Source: SABI01 sp028532915
GTDB lineage: Bacteria; Spirochaetota; Spirochaetia; Sphaerochaetales; Sphaerochaetaceae
Assembly: GCA_963677225.1 (NCBI GenBank)
Contig: OY781923.1
Location: 620,001 to 684,000 of the forward strand
Length of the DNA: 64,000 bases
Reading direction: 5' to 3'
Part shown: piece after piece, positions 42,803-51,992 of the stretch
Position numbering within the stretch: position 1 is the first letter of the stretch
Layout: every line of letters begins with the position of its first letter
Made by a program: the position numbers and the translations under genes
The notes under the pieces: model-generated
Database searches by the model: none
What the model saw: only the letters and a program-made list of their open reading frames with translations
Told to the model about the DNA's origin: nothing

Positions 42803-43879
42803 ATGAGTCAGATGCTGTCAATTGAGAACGTCATCAAGCGTTATGGTGATTTTACGGCAATCAAGAATGTTTCTGTGACAATTGAAAAAGGAGAGTTTTT
42901 TACTCTGTTAGGACCTTCAGGTTGCGGAAAGACAACCCTTTTACGAATGATCGCAGGTTTTAATACCATTGAGGATGGAGTTATCAGGTTCGGAGATACT
43001 GTGATAAATTCCATACCTGCCCATAAGAGAAACACTGGAATGGTCTTTCAGAATTATGCGATTTTTCCACATTTGTCAGTCTTTGATAACGTTGCTTATG
43101 GTCTTAAGGCAAGGAATCTTTCAAAAGAAGAAATTGAGCAGCAGGTTGATGAAGTCCTCGATCTGGTGAAAATGTTGGAATATAAAGAGAGACAACCTTC
43201 GAAACTCTCCGGAGGTCAGCAGCAGAGAGTAGCACTTGCCAGAGCAATCGTGATCAAACCGGATGTTCTGCTGATGGATGAACCTTTGAGTAATCTGGAT
43301 GCTAAGTTACGTGTTGAGATGAGATCCGTCATAAAGAAGATTCAGCAGAACCTTCAGATCACAACAGTATATGTCACCCATGACCAGGAAGAGGCACTGG
43401 CTATCTCAGACCGAATTGCAGTTATGAATCTGGGTACTATACAACAGGTAGGAAATCCCTTGACAATCTACACGAGACCGGTGAATACCTTTGTCTCGAA
43501 TTTTATCGGTACTTCGACATTCCTTCCATGCATGGTGACTTCTGGTTCAGAAAAATCGAAGGTTACAGTTTATGATGAAGTTTTTGAGATGCCATTGAGC
43601 AAAGAATATAAGGGCGAAGCTATACTTGCGGTCAGACCTGAAGAATTCAGAATTGTGGACGAAAAATCGAGCAAAATCCATGGAAGAATCCAATTTGTTA
43701 CATTCTTGGGCGATTTTATCAATTATGAAGTTTCACTGCCGAATGACCAGACAATTCAGGTAAATGAATATATTAAAGATACGCTGAAAATGCGGAAAGA
43801 AGGGGATCTTATCGGAATAACATTTGATGAATCAAGGATTAATATTTATAGCAAAAATGGAGAGGAAGCTCTGATATGA
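42803..43879 (+). CDS. ABC importer ATPase, AfuC/FbpC-like
   Basis: The ATG at 42803 follows AAAGGAGAA; an upstream in-frame codon at 42755 would lie inside the hairpin. The 358-residue protein has Walker A GPSGCGKTTLLRMIAGF, signature LSGGQQQRVALARA, Walker B VLLMDEPLSNLDA and a C-terminal TOBE-like regulatory part from about residue 245. It drives the importer with the binding protein and permease on either side. Confidence 0.93.
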   Translation: MSQMLSIENVIKRYGDFTAIKNVSVTIEKGEFFTLLGPSGCGKTTLLRMIAGFNTIEDGVIRFGDTVINSIPAHKRNTGMVFQNYAIFPHLSVFDNVAYGLKARNLSKEEIEQQVDEVLDLVKMLEYKERQPSKLSGGQQQRVALARAIVIKPDVLLMDEPLSNLDAKLRVEMRSVIKKIQQNLQITTVYVTHDQEEALAISDRIAVMNLGTIQQVGNPLTIYTRPVNTFVSNFIGTSTFLPCMVTSGSEKSKVTVYDEVFEMPLSKEYKGEAILAVRPEEFRIVDEKSSKIHGRIQFVTFLGDFINYEVSLPNDQTIQVNEYIKDTLKMRKEGDLIGITFDESRINIYSKNGEEALI

Positions 43880-45555
43880 ATAATATGATAAAACAGGCAT
43901 TCATCGAAAAGAAAGTTCCCCGTCCCACATTCTGGACCATCGTCACTTTTATATTATTTGCTCTCGCGATATTTTTCCTCATTTATCCGCTGGGGGGGCT
44001 GGTGACCCGAAGTTTCACTTCTTCAGATACAGGAGCGTTCACTCTTTCCAACTACATCGATTTTTTCAGGCTTCCATATTATTTCAATACACTCAAAAAC
44101 AGTTTTGCTGTCTCAATAACAACAACGATCTTTGCACTGATTCTGGGTGTGCCCATGGGATATGTCGTTGCAAGGTTTAATATTCCCGGAAAGAAGATAT
44201 TAAATGCGATGGTTGTAATTTCCCTATTGTCTCCTCCTTTTATCGGTGCATATTCATGGATCATCCTACTGGGAAGAAACGGTTTTATTACAAACATCGT
44301 AAGACAGGTCGGAATAGAGATGCCCACAATCTATGGTTTCAACGGGCTGATACTGGTGTTTACACTGAAACTATTTCCATTTATTTATATGTATGTACAA
44401 GGTGCTTTGAATTCTTTTGACAGTTCTTTGGAAGAAGCTGCTGAAAACCTTGGAGTTCACGGATTCAAAAAACTCATAACAGTTACTTTTCCTCTGATCA
44501 TGCCGACTATCACTTCGGGAGCGGTCATTGTATTCATGACTTCATTGGCTGACCTTGGAACTCCGATGCTCATAGGAGAAGGGTATAAGGTCCTTCCGGT
44601 ACTTGTATATGAAGAGTATATGAGCGAAATAGGTGGAAATGCCACCATCGCAAGTACATTGAGTGTAGTCATAATTATCTGTTCACTGTTGGTTTTATTG
44701 CTTCAGAAGGTGATTATCTCAAAAAAAAGTTACCATATGTCCGGATTACGGCCGCCTGAAGTCAAAAAATTGAATCCTGTTCCATATGCTATTCTCACTG
44801 TCTTATGTTATCTTGTAGCGCTGATGGCACTTGCTCCTCAGATTACTACTATTACAACATCTTTCATCAAAACTCATGGTCCGCTTTTTGTCCCGGGGTT
44901 CAGTCTGAACAGTTACCGCTCTGTCTGGTTCAAACTTTCAGCGAACATCATACGCACCTTCATCTACTCGACAATAGCTATGGTGTTCATGATTATCATT
45001 GGAATGTTCTCGTCTTATATTATCGTCAGAAGAAGATCGAGACTCTCTTCGGTACTCGATTTTATCCTGATGTCGCCTTACGTCATCCCGGGGGCTGTTC
45101 TTGGTATCGTTCTTATCATGGCATTCAACAAGCCTCCGCTTATTCTAACCGGAACAGCAGTCATAATGATTGTTTCCTATACTATCAGGAAGATTCCATA
45201 CATTATCAGATCAAGTACCGGAATCCTCTATCAGCTTGACTTGTCCTCTGAAGAGGCATCAATCAATCTGGGGGTATCTCCTTTGAAGACATTCTTCAAG
45301 ATTACGGCAGTTCTTATGCTCCCCGGCGTTCTCTCCGGAGCTATTCTCAGCTGGATAGCTACGATAAACGAGCTAAGCTCTACTTTGATACTCTATTCTG
45401 GAAGAACCGGCACGATCTCTGTAGCAATCTATACCGAAATAATGAAAGACGGGTATGGAACAGCAGCAGCTCTTGCCAGTATTCTTACCTTTGCGACAAT
45501 CATTTCGTTGATTATCTTCAACAAGTTTACCAAAGGGAAAGGAAGTGTGGTATGA
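43876..45555 (+). CDS. ABC importer permease, AfuB/FbpB-like double permease
   Basis: The 559-residue membrane protein carries two permease units in one chain, about twelve membrane segments, each with an EAA-like loop (SSLEEAAENLGVHGFKKLIT and SSEEASINLGVSPLKTFFKI). This is the architecture of FbpB/AfuB. It overlaps both neighbouring genes by four bases, showing strict co-translation with the ATPase and the phosphatase. Confidence 0.93.
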   Translation: MNNMIKQAFIEKKVPRPTFWTIVTFILFALAIFFLIYPLGGLVTRSFTSSDTGAFTLSNYIDFFRLPYYFNTLKNSFAVSITTTIFALILGVPMGYVVARFNIPGKKILNAMVVISLLSPPFIGAYSWIILLGRNGFITNIVRQVGIEMPTIYGFNGLILVFTLKLFPFIYMYVQGALNSFDSSLEEAAENLGVHGFKKLITVTFPLIMPTITSGAVIVFMTSLADLGTPMLIGEGYKVLPVLVYEEYMSEIGGNATIASTLSVVIIICSLLVLLLQKVIISKKSYHMSGLRPPEVKKLNPVPYAILTVLCYLVALMALAPQITTITTSFIKTHGPLFVPGFSLNSYRSVWFKLSANIIRTFIYSTIAMVFMIIIGMFSSYIIVRRRSRLSSVLDFILMSPYVIPGAVLGIVLIMAFNKPPLILTGTAVIMIVSYTIRKIPYIIRSSTGILYQLDLSSEEASINLGVSPLKTFFKITAVLMLPGVLSGAILSWIATINELSSTLILYSGRTGTISVAIYTEIMKDGYGTAAALASILTFATIISLIIFNKFTKGKGSVV

Positions 45556-46382
45556 GTTTTACAGACATAACAGAACGACTGGAGGCTGCGAAGAAGATTG
45601 CGAAAACTTCAGGTGCCATGATCAAAGAAAAACAGTTGTCCGAATTGGGGACTTCTTTCAAAGGAAAAAGTGATGTAGTTACTCTGATGGATCTTGAAAG
45701 TGAAAGAATTATAAAGAATTATCTTCATGAACAATTTCCATCAGATAATTTCCAGGGAGAAGAAACCGGTATCGAAAGGTATGGAGACGGGGGTACGTGG
45801 ATAATCGATCCGATCGACGGCACCAATAATTATGTTCACGGGATTGCCGGTTATACGATAAGTATCGCCTATGAAACAGAAAAACATGTCCCTTTGTTGG
45901 GGGTGGTCTATTCTCCTGTACATGATGATCTGTATTGGGCTGGTCGGGGGAGAGGGGCATATAGAAATGAGACCAGAATAACATGTTCATCTCAGAGTGA
46001 GGTTAAAGATGCATTGACAATCATATCACCTCCTCTGCGGTATCCTCATTTTATTGATACGTATTCTGAAATGATAAGACGGATGTGCATTGAGACCGGA
46101 GATGTTCGTGATTTCGGATCAGCTGCACTCCATCTCAGTTATGTTGCTGACGGAAAAGCTGACTGTTATTTCGAATACGGATTGAAATATCATGATGTTG
46201 CTGCAGGCTTTGTGATAGTCAGCGAAGCCGGCGGGCGATTGTCATTTTTTGAACCGGAGATAAAATTTTCAGGGAACATTATTGTGACGAATAACCAGCT
46301 TCACTTGTGGTATACTTCCGTTGTTCGGGAAATATATCAGAAGGGAGGAAGCCGTATTGAGAATGAGAAGGTATTTCTATAA
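45552..46382 (+). CDS. Inositol-monophosphatase-family phosphatase
   Basis: The 276-residue protein has the two metal-site motifs of the family, GEETGIERYGDGGTWIIDPI and DGTNNYVHGIAGYT, and a third acid in YHDVAAGFVIVSEAGG. It is magnesium-dependent and cytoplasmic. Co-translation with an AfuB-like permease suggests it removes phosphate from an imported sugar or inositol phosphate. The exact substrate is not readable. Confidence 0.88.
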   Translation: MSFTDITERLEAAKKIAKTSGAMIKEKQLSELGTSFKGKSDVVTLMDLESERIIKNYLHEQFPSDNFQGEETGIERYGDGGTWIIDPIDGTNNYVHGIAGYTISIAYETEKHVPLLGVVYSPVHDDLYWAGRGRGAYRNETRITCSSQSEVKDALTIISPPLRYPHFIDTYSEMIRRMCIETGDVRDFGSAALHLSYVADGKADCYFEYGLKYHDVAAGFVIVSEAGGRLSFFEPEIKFSGNIIVTNNQLHLWYTSVVREIYQKGGSRIENEKVFL

Positions 46383-48090
46383 ATTATTGTTATCTTTTCT
46401 TCTGATCGGAGTTCTTCCCCTTCTGATACTGGGACCTATTTCCTACACTATCACTAAACGCATTCTTGTTCAGAAGACTCGTACAGAATCAGTTCAATTT
46501 GCTCGTCATGCAACGAATCAGATGGAAGAATTCATTCGTGAGTTCGTATCGATATCAGATGCGATCATTCACGATACGGCTTTCTCTTCTTTGTTTGAGG
46601 GTTCTATGGAAACTCTTAACGAATCTTCTGCAGAAATATACGATAATCTATATCTTCTGTTCACAGGTATGAGCATTAAACCGGATATTCATGTGATAAG
46701 TCCCGATGGCAAGGTCCTCGTCAATACCGTAAGAACTCCACAAGAATATTACATAGAAAGATATCGTAACTGGGGAGTCCTCAGAAAAGCACTCAAGGCA
46801 GAAGGAAATCCGGTCATATATTATCACGAGAATGATGATGCTACAGGTCGCTTTTTTACACTTGCTCAGACGAAGCTCGATGAGAACGGGTCATTGGCAG
46901 GTATCGTCCTCATCGATGTCTATGAAGACCAGATCCGTTTTCTAATCAATAATTCTTTTGAATCGGCTAACCATAATCTCGCAATGCTCGATGAATTTCT
47001 GATCGAAAAAAGGGATCTTTACGGAGATATTCCTGATACAGTGGCGTTTACTCTCGTAAAAGATACAAAAAACAACTCAACTTCTGAACCTCCTTTGGGA
47101 ATCGTGAATGATTTCTATATCTTTTCACTGGTGAAAAGCTCCATATTTCCTTTTTATATTCTGGAATACTCCCAGTTGGTCCAGATCAATTCCATTACTC
47201 ATCTGGTGGCTGTCATCATAATTGCTCTTACGAGTGTAATGACCATTATCTGTCTGATTTTTGCCTTCTCTGTATCCAAAGGAGCGTCAAAACCTTTAAA
47301 CGAGGTGGTCCAATGTCTCGAGAGAGTGAGTGAAGGAGATTTCTCGGCACGAACAGTTACTAACAGAAAGGATGAATTTGGTGATCTTGCAAAAAGCGTA
47401 AACGCCATGACAAAGAAAATGAAACACCTGATAGATGTCAGTACAAAAAAAGAGCAGAGCCTGAGAACATCAGAACTGAAAGCTCTTCAGGCTCAGACAA
47501 ATCCTCATTTTATTTTCAATTGTCTGGAGACGATTAAATGGTACATTCTTCTGGGACAGATAGAAGATGCTTCACAGACTGTTGTTGAACTGGGAGCATT
47601 GTTGAGAGGGACACTGGATCTTGGTAAAGGAGCTGTCACGATTAAAGGAGAGTTCGATATCATTCAGAAATATCTTGCCCTCCAGAAAAGGAGATTGGGT
47701 GCAAGACTGAAAACCGATATCCACATCGACCCTTCCGTTGAGAATATAATGATACCGAGGTTTCTGATCCAACCTCTAGTTGAAAATGCTATCATGTATG
47801 GTATAGAGAAGAAACCGGGGGGAGGTTTTCTCGATTTATCAGTCGTGAAAGAACATAATACAATTATCTTCAGGATTATTGACAACGGTCTGGGTATGAA
47901 ACCCGAACTTGCCCGGTCATTATGTCAATTCCATGAGCTCAAGGATGTTGCGGAAGGAGGATCAGGAATACAGAATATCGTTCGTCGGTTGGATTTGTAT
48001 TATGGAAACCGTGCTACCATCATGATTGATACAAAAATAAATAATGGTACACAGGTAGTCATTCGGATAAAGGAGGATCACACGGTATGA
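46357..48090 (+). CDS. YesM-like sensor histidine kinase
   Basis: A TTG start at 46357 is favoured because GGGAGG lies eight bases before it; an ATG at 46363 is the alternative. The roughly 578-residue protein has a membrane segment near residues 8-30, an extracytoplasmic sensor region and a second segment near 285-307. A HAMP domain (SKPLNEVVQCLERVSEGDFS) follows, then the His_kinase phosphoacceptor in QAQTNPHFIFNCLE near residue 384. The ATPase domain (FLIQPLVENAIMYGIEKK, IDNGLG) ends the protein. It probably senses the importer's substrate, directly or with the binding protein. It overlaps the phosphatase gene by 26 bases. Confidence 0.92.
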   Translation: MRMRRYFYKLLLSFLLIGVLPLLILGPISYTITKRILVQKTRTESVQFARHATNQMEEFIREFVSISDAIIHDTAFSSLFEGSMETLNESSAEIYDNLYLLFTGMSIKPDIHVISPDGKVLVNTVRTPQEYYIERYRNWGVLRKALKAEGNPVIYYHENDDATGRFFTLAQTKLDENGSLAGIVLIDVYEDQIRFLINNSFESANHNLAMLDEFLIEKRDLYGDIPDTVAFTLVKDTKNNSTSEPPLGIVNDFYIFSLVKSSIFPFYILEYSQLVQINSITHLVAVIIIALTSVMTIICLIFAFSVSKGASKPLNEVVQCLERVSEGDFSARTVTNRKDEFGDLAKSVNAMTKKMKHLIDVSTKKEQSLRTSELKALQAQTNPHFIFNCLETIKWYILLGQIEDASQTVVELGALLRGTLDLGKGAVTIKGEFDIIQKYLALQKRRLGARLKTDIHIDPSVENIMIPRFLIQPLVENAIMYGIEKKPGGGFLDLSVVKEHNTIIFRIIDNGLGMKPELARSLCQFHELKDVAEGGSGIQNIVRRLDLYYGNRATIMIDTKINNGTQVVIRIKEDHTV

Positions 48091-48893
48091 ATTCAATACT
48101 TAAGGTTCTAGTTGTTGAGGATGAAGACGTGTTGCGAAAAGGTATCATTGTGACTACACAATGGGAAAAATTACACCTGAGAGTAATTGGAGAAAGCGAT
48201 AATGGAAGTGATGGGGAAGTGATGGTCAGAAAACTGAATCCAGATATAGTCATTGCTGATATCGCCATGCCGGGAAAAGATGGTCTGCAAATGATAAAAG
48301 ATTTGTCTTCAATGAAAAATACCCCGGAATTCATTATCATATCCGGGCATCCTGAATTCTCATATGCACAGAAAGCTGTGGAGTATGGAGTGAAAGGATA
48401 TATCCTGAAACCTGTTAATCCGGAGGAATTATATTCTGTGCTGGCACGAACCGTAGAGTCTATCGAACAGAAAAAGAACGAGCAATCTATTGAAAAGAAA
48501 CTTGAGACTCTGGAAGGTAGGATGCAGAAAGTGCCCATACTGACTGACCCTCTTCCAAGCGATTATCGTGAATCTTATGTTCAGGATGCTGTCAGCATCA
48601 TTGAAAAACACTATAGTGAACATCTGAAGGCTTCCGATATCGCACAATACCTCGGAATCAGCGAACGAGGGCTGATAGAGCACTTTAAAACGTATCTTGG
48701 GTATACTTTTTTAGAATATCTGACTACTTACAGGATGAACAAAGCATCGTTTCTGTTGAAAGAGAAGACTTTGACAGTATACCAGGTGGCAGAGAAAGTC
48801 GGATATAAGGACTATCGTTATTTTTGTAAAATATTTAAAACACATTTTGCGATGACTCCGCTGGAATATAAGAAAGGAGGAATGTCTACCTGA
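48087..48893 (+). CDS. YesN-like response regulator, AraC-type output
   Basis: The 268-residue protein has a receiver domain at residues 5-125 with acid pocket VVEDED and phosphoacceptor Asp58 in IADIAMPGKDG. The C-terminal AraC-type helix-turn-helix pair (SDIAQYLGISERGLIEHFKT, VYQVAEKVGYKDYRYFCKIF) binds DNA. It overlaps the kinase gene by four bases and almost certainly controls the operon at 41704. Confidence 0.93.
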   Translation: MNSILKVLVVEDEDVLRKGIIVTTQWEKLHLRVIGESDNGSDGEVMVRKLNPDIVIADIAMPGKDGLQMIKDLSSMKNTPEFIIISGHPEFSYAQKAVEYGVKGYILKPVNPEELYSVLARTVESIEQKKNEQSIEKKLETLEGRMQKVPILTDPLPSDYRESYVQDAVSIIEKHYSEHLKASDIAQYLGISERGLIEHFKTYLGYTFLEYLTTYRMNKASFLLKEKTLTVYQVAEKVGYKDYRYFCKIFKTHFAMTPLEYKKGGMST

Positions 48894-49072
48894 CCCTGCC
48901 TTGATCGCTACGGACATCTCTTTCTGTTCATAGAAGAGGCAGGGGGTTCTCCCTGCAGATATCGTAAACTTCATTTGCAATGAATCAGGAACCATTATAT
49001 TTTGAATGTTTACTTTTGCGGATGATAGCAGAGAGAATGTTATCACTATTTTTTTGAAATCTGAGGTGCTTT

Positions 49073-49933
49073 TCATTGTGAAAGAAGAGGGGAGAAGAGT
49101 TTCTCTTCGACTGCCTTCATGGCTTTTGTCATCTTTTTTCGTTTCAGGCAGATCAATGAATATCTCCTTTGTACCTCTTTTTCATCGATCCAGACAGGAT
49201 GTAGATCATTGTTCGTTACCCATAGTGTCGGCAAAATGGCGACTCCGATTCTATTTCTCGCAGCCTCGACGATACCCTGATTACTGATACTCTCATATGA
49301 AACCTTCATATCTGCTCCATTTCTCTCAAAAAGTGCATCGATGATGTTTCGTGAGGCACACCCTTTTTCTCTCACGCACAACCGGTATCCCGAAAGCTCC
49401 TCAATGCTTATCCTTTCTGATGTGCAAAGAGGATGAGAATGTGAACAGGCGGCGACAAGTGAATCATTCATCAAAGGTTTTGCGTAGATATCATCTGTTT
49501 CGGCAAGTGGAGTTTCTATCAGGCCCAGGTCGACCCTTCCCTCCCTAATAGCTTTCACTACACTGATGGAATCCGATACGATAGTCGATACAACCACCTC
49601 GGGATTACTCTCCTGCAGTTCTTTCACCAGTTGTGGCATCATATAGGTGCCGATTGTAATCGAAGCTCCCACACTGACTTTCTGTTCATCTATAGAAGAG
49701 AGTGTGTTGAACATCGACACGATCGTCTTCGCTCTTTCCAGAAAGGTCTTTCCGTTCTCGGTAAGCACGAGAGTTCTCCCGATACGGTCGAAAAGGCGGA
49801 TTTTGTAGTAGGATTCAAGTTCTTTGACCGCAAGAGATACTGCCGGCTGACTGATATGCAGTCTTGAAGCAGCTTTTACTGTGCTTCTGTGCTCACAAAC
49901 AGCTATGAAGATTTCCAGATACCGAATTGTCAT
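49073..49933 (-). CDS. LysR-family regulator
   Basis: The 286-residue protein has the N-terminal helix-turn-helix STVKAASRLHISQPAVSLAV, the dimerisation helix and a two-lobed ligand domain (VSVGASITIGTYMMPQLVKE; GLIETPLAETDDIYAKPLMN). It is divergent from the chromate transporter genes, with a 9-base inverted repeat between them, so it is probably their regulator. CysB-like or metabolite-responsive control is possible. Confidence 0.9.
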   Translation of the reverse strand: MTIRYLEIFIAVCEHRSTVKAASRLHISQPAVSLAVKELESYYKIRLFDRIGRTLVLTENGKTFLERAKTIVSMFNTLSSIDEQKVSVGASITIGTYMMPQLVKELQESNPEVVVSTIVSDSISVVKAIREGRVDLGLIETPLAETDDIYAKPLMNDSLVAACSHSHPLCTSERISIEELSGYRLCVREKGCASRNIIDALFERNGADMKVSYESISNQGIVEAARNRIGVAILPTLWVTNNDLHPVWIDEKEVQRRYSLICLKRKKMTKAMKAVEEKLFSPLLSQ

Positions 49934-49955
49934 ATAATAATATCCTTATACTAAC

Positions 49956-49981
49956 TATAAATAATATGTATTTTATTTATA
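49956..49981. promoter_or_regulatory. Candidate LysR binding site
   Basis: TATAAATAA (49956-49964) and TTATTTATA (49973-49981) are perfect arms with an eight-base spacer. They lie midway between the divergent start codons at 49933 and 50010, where LysR proteins normally bind. Confidence 0.45.
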
Positions 49982-50009
49982 TAATGCAATTGTCTATACT
50001 TGCCATGTA

Positions 50010-50567
50010 ATGAAAAAATACTGGAAACTGTTCAGAATCATGTTCACGTTGAGCCTTTTCACCTTCGGCGGAGGGTATGTGATCGTCTCTCTTATGAAAG
50101 AAAGGTTCGTCGATAAGCTCAAATGGATCGATGAAGAGGAGATGCTCAATATCATCGCGATCGCACAATCGAGTCCCGGAGCCGTCGCGGTGAACGGCTC
50201 TGTGCTCGTCGGCTACAAGATCGGGAAGATGAGAGGAGCTGCGGTTTCTCTTATCGCCACCATACTCCCTCCCTTTCTGATCATTTCCATCATTTCGGTC
50301 GGATATTCGCGGTTCAGCGAAAACCCGCTTGTCAAAGCCTTTCTGAGAGGACTTCAGCCGGCGGTCGCCGCGGTTATTGCCGATGTTGTCGTCTCTTTGG
50401 GGATCAATGTGATAAAGAAAAAAGAGGTGATATACATCATCATGATGGTTCTTTCTTTCGTGGTGATCTATTTCGGCAATGTCAATGTGATGTTTGTCAT
50501 ACTCGTATCTGCTCTGATAGGGTTCTTTTATTCCAGATTGTCCGCAAAAGGAGAAAAACGATGTTAG
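50010..50567 (+). CDS. Chromate transporter half, ChrA N-type
   Basis: The 185-residue membrane protein has the ChrA motif TLSLFTFGGGYVIVSLMKERF near the start and then AQSSPGAVAVNGSVLVGYKI. It is one half of a split (short-chain) ChrA pair. Such pairs export chromate in some bacteria, but in many anaerobes the role is unknown. It overlaps the second half by seven bases. Confidence 0.9.
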   Translation: MKKYWKLFRIMFTLSLFTFGGGYVIVSLMKERFVDKLKWIDEEEMLNIIAIAQSSPGAVAVNGSVLVGYKIGKMRGAAVSLIATILPPFLIISIISVGYSRFSENPLVKAFLRGLQPAVAAVIADVVVSLGINVIKKKEVIYIIMMVLSFVVIYFGNVNVMFVILVSALIGFFYSRLSAKGEKRC

Positions 50568-51106
50568 GGCAGCTGTTTCTTTCTTTTGTAAGTATAGGAG
50601 CTCTCAGTTTCGGGGGAGGGCTTGCCGCTCTTCCTCTTATACAGCAGCAGGTGGTAATAAATCATCAGTGGATGAGCCTCACCGAATTCACGAATCTGAT
50701 CTCGATCGCAGAGATGACACCCGGACCGATTGCGATCAACAGTGCAACCTTCGTCGGAATGCGTCTCAATTCTTTCACCGGTGCTCTCATTGCAACGCTG
50801 GGATGCCTGATCCCCTCTCTTCTCTTCGTTGTATTTTTGGGGTTTATCTATTTCAGATATAAGGAACTCGACTGGATGAAGGGAATCCTTGCCGGCCTTC
50901 GCCCGGCTATCGTCGCCATGATATCCAGTGCGGGCCTGTCAATCTTTCTGCTGGCAATCTTCGGTGAAGCTCACGATTCGTTCTCCATCGTCTCCCTTAT
51001 CATATTCATTGCAGTATTTCTGATACTCCGGCTGAAAAAGATAAACCCTATAATCCTTTTGTTGCTGTCAGGAGGGATTCAGGTCGTCATTTCCTCTTTG
51101 ATGTGA
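50561..51106 (+). CDS. Chromate transporter half, ChrA C-type
   Basis: The 181-residue protein repeats the pattern (VSIGALSFGGGLAALPLIQQ; EMTPGPIAINSATFVGMRL) with opposite predicted topology to its partner. The pair would together form one transporter. Its 3' end overlaps the convergent GFA gene by 28 bases. Confidence 0.9.
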   Translation: MLGQLFLSFVSIGALSFGGGLAALPLIQQQVVINHQWMSLTEFTNLISIAEMTPGPIAINSATFVGMRLNSFTGALIATLGCLIPSLLFVVFLGFIYFRYKELDWMKGILAGLRPAIVAMISSAGLSIFLLAIFGEAHDSFSIVSLIIFIAVFLILRLKKINPIILLLLSGGIQVVISSLM

Positions 51107-51501
51107 GGACCTTCCTTGAATTGGGGAATCTTCTCCAGCCCTTCATCCCATGTGGCTCTGCTGCCGGTGAAAATATGTGCTGAAGCCTCAATTGATATTT
51201 CCGTATCCAACGAACCGGCAGGTACAACAAGTAAGGTTCCGTCCATCTGCACTGTCGGCAAAGCAGATCCGCAGTGCGCACAGAAACTCTTCGAATGTTC
51301 AGTTCGGTCAACCCGATATGTTTTTACCAGTTGTTCTCCTGTCAGCCAGTGCAGGTGCGCTGATGATGAGAACAGGTTTGAAGCATGTGCCGATCCGGTA
51401 TCTTTTCTGCAGCGGCTGCAGTGGCACAGATAAAAAGCATCGAAATCCCCTTCCACAGTGAATGTAACGCTGCCGCAGAGGCAGGAGCCTGTATGTTTCA
51501 T
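51079..51501 (-). CDS. GFA-family zinc-binding protein
   Basis: The ATG at 51501 follows GAAGGAG; a longer in-frame start is not supported. The 140-residue protein has the zinc pattern of the glutathione-dependent formaldehyde-activating family, with CLCGSVTF, YLCHCSRCRKDTGS and FCAHCGSALP. Several members do not act on formaldehyde, so only the fold and metal binding are secure. Confidence 0.85.
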   Translation of the reverse strand: MKHTGSCLCGSVTFTVEGDFDAFYLCHCSRCRKDTGSAHASNLFSSSAHLHWLTGEQLVKTYRVDRTEHSKSFCAHCGSALPTVQMDGTLLVVPAGSLDTEISIEASAHIFTGSRATWDEGLEKIPQFKEGPHIKEEMTT

Positions 51502-51566
51502 ATGGATTCTCCTTCGCAAAATCTGTTGCTGAATTTCTAAAAATGGTAGATCAATTCTAAAGCAGG

Positions 51567-51595
51567 TTGACACACAAACGCAATAGGAGTAAGCT
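51567..51595 (+). promoter_or_regulatory. Probable promoter of the thiamine operon
   Basis: TTGACA at 51567-51572 has a 17-base spacer to a weak -10 box, TAAGCT, at 51590-51595, just before the first TPP riboswitch. The -10 match is poor. Confidence 0.45.
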
Positions 51596-51608
51596 ACCGA
51601 CGATTGAT

Positions 51609-51685
51609 GCGGGGGGACTCGAGAGAGTTGAGAAGGTTAAAACCTGACCCTTGGAACCTGGCAGTTAACACTGGCGTAGGGAAGC
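51609..51685 (+). ncRNA. TPP riboswitch aptamer 1 of 3
   Basis: The 77-base element carries the thi-box core: the GGGGGGACTC entry, GTTGAGAAGG, ACCTGACCCTTGGAACCTG and CTGGCGTAGGGAAGC. The closing stem P1 pairs CGATT (51601-51605) with AATCG (51688-51692). It is followed by a TGACCG/CGGTCA hairpin and an intrinsic terminator. Binding of thiamine pyrophosphate should favour termination. Confidence 0.95.
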
Positions 51686-51710
51686 AGAATCGGTCAGAGA
51701 TGACCGGCAC

Positions 51711-51736
51711 TACTCCCTTTCGGGAGTATTTTTTTT
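51711..51736 (+). terminator. Terminator of riboswitch 1
   Basis: TACTCCC (51711-51717) pairs with GGGAGTA (51722-51728) around TTTC and is followed by eight T. A separate hairpin, CGGTCA-GAGA-TGACCG (51691-51706), sits between aptamer and terminator. Confidence 0.88.
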
Positions 51737-51756
51737 ACATATTTCAAACGGATTGT

Positions 51757-51833
51757 GCGGGGGGACTCGAAAGAGTTGAGAAGGTTAGAACCTGACCCTT
51801 GGAACCTGGCAGTTAACACTGGCGTAGGGAAGC
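51757..51833 (+). ncRNA. TPP riboswitch aptamer 2 of 3
   Basis: This 77-base aptamer differs from copy 1 at only two positions (GAAAGAG for GAGAGAG and GGTTAGAACC for GGTTAAAACC) and begins 148 bases after it. All conserved TPP-binding core segments are kept, so the copy should be functional. Confidence 0.95.
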
Positions 51834-51859
51834 AGAATCGGTCAGAGATGACCGGCACT

Positions 51860-51882
51860 ACTCCCTTTCGGGAGTTTTTTTT
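51860..51882 (+). terminator. Terminator of riboswitch 2
   Basis: ACTCCC (51860-51865) pairs with GGGAGT (51870-51875) around TTTC and runs into an uninterrupted T-run to 51882. The preceding hairpin CGGTCA-GAGA-TGACCG is also repeated (51839-51854). Confidence 0.88.
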
Positions 51883-51902
51883 ACATATTTCAAACGGATT
51901 GT

Positions 51903-51979
51903 GCGGGGGGACTCGAAAGAGTTGAGAAGGTTAAAACCTGACCCTTGGAACCTGGCAGTTAATACTGGCGTAGGGAAGC
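51903..51979 (+). ncRNA. TPP riboswitch aptamer 3 of 3
   Basis: The third 77-base copy begins 146 bases after copy 2 and keeps the full core (one extra change, GTTAATACTGG). Its downstream flank is different: no intrinsic terminator follows. CCTTAT (51993-51998) could instead pair with ATAAGG (52034-52039) in the thiD ribosome site, so translational control is likely. Confidence 0.93.
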
Positions 51980-51992
51980 TGTTATCAAATTA

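Noticed and set aside
51604..51795. Open frame of 63 codons across the riboswitch region
   Set aside because: It lies on structured RNA, crosses the first aptamer, its terminator and most of the second aptamer's 5' part, and has no ribosome site.
51609..51979. Direct repeats that might be read as a CRISPR-like or mobile repeat array
   Set aside because: The repeat units are TPP aptamers with terminators; spacers are near-identical rather than unique and no cas genes are present.
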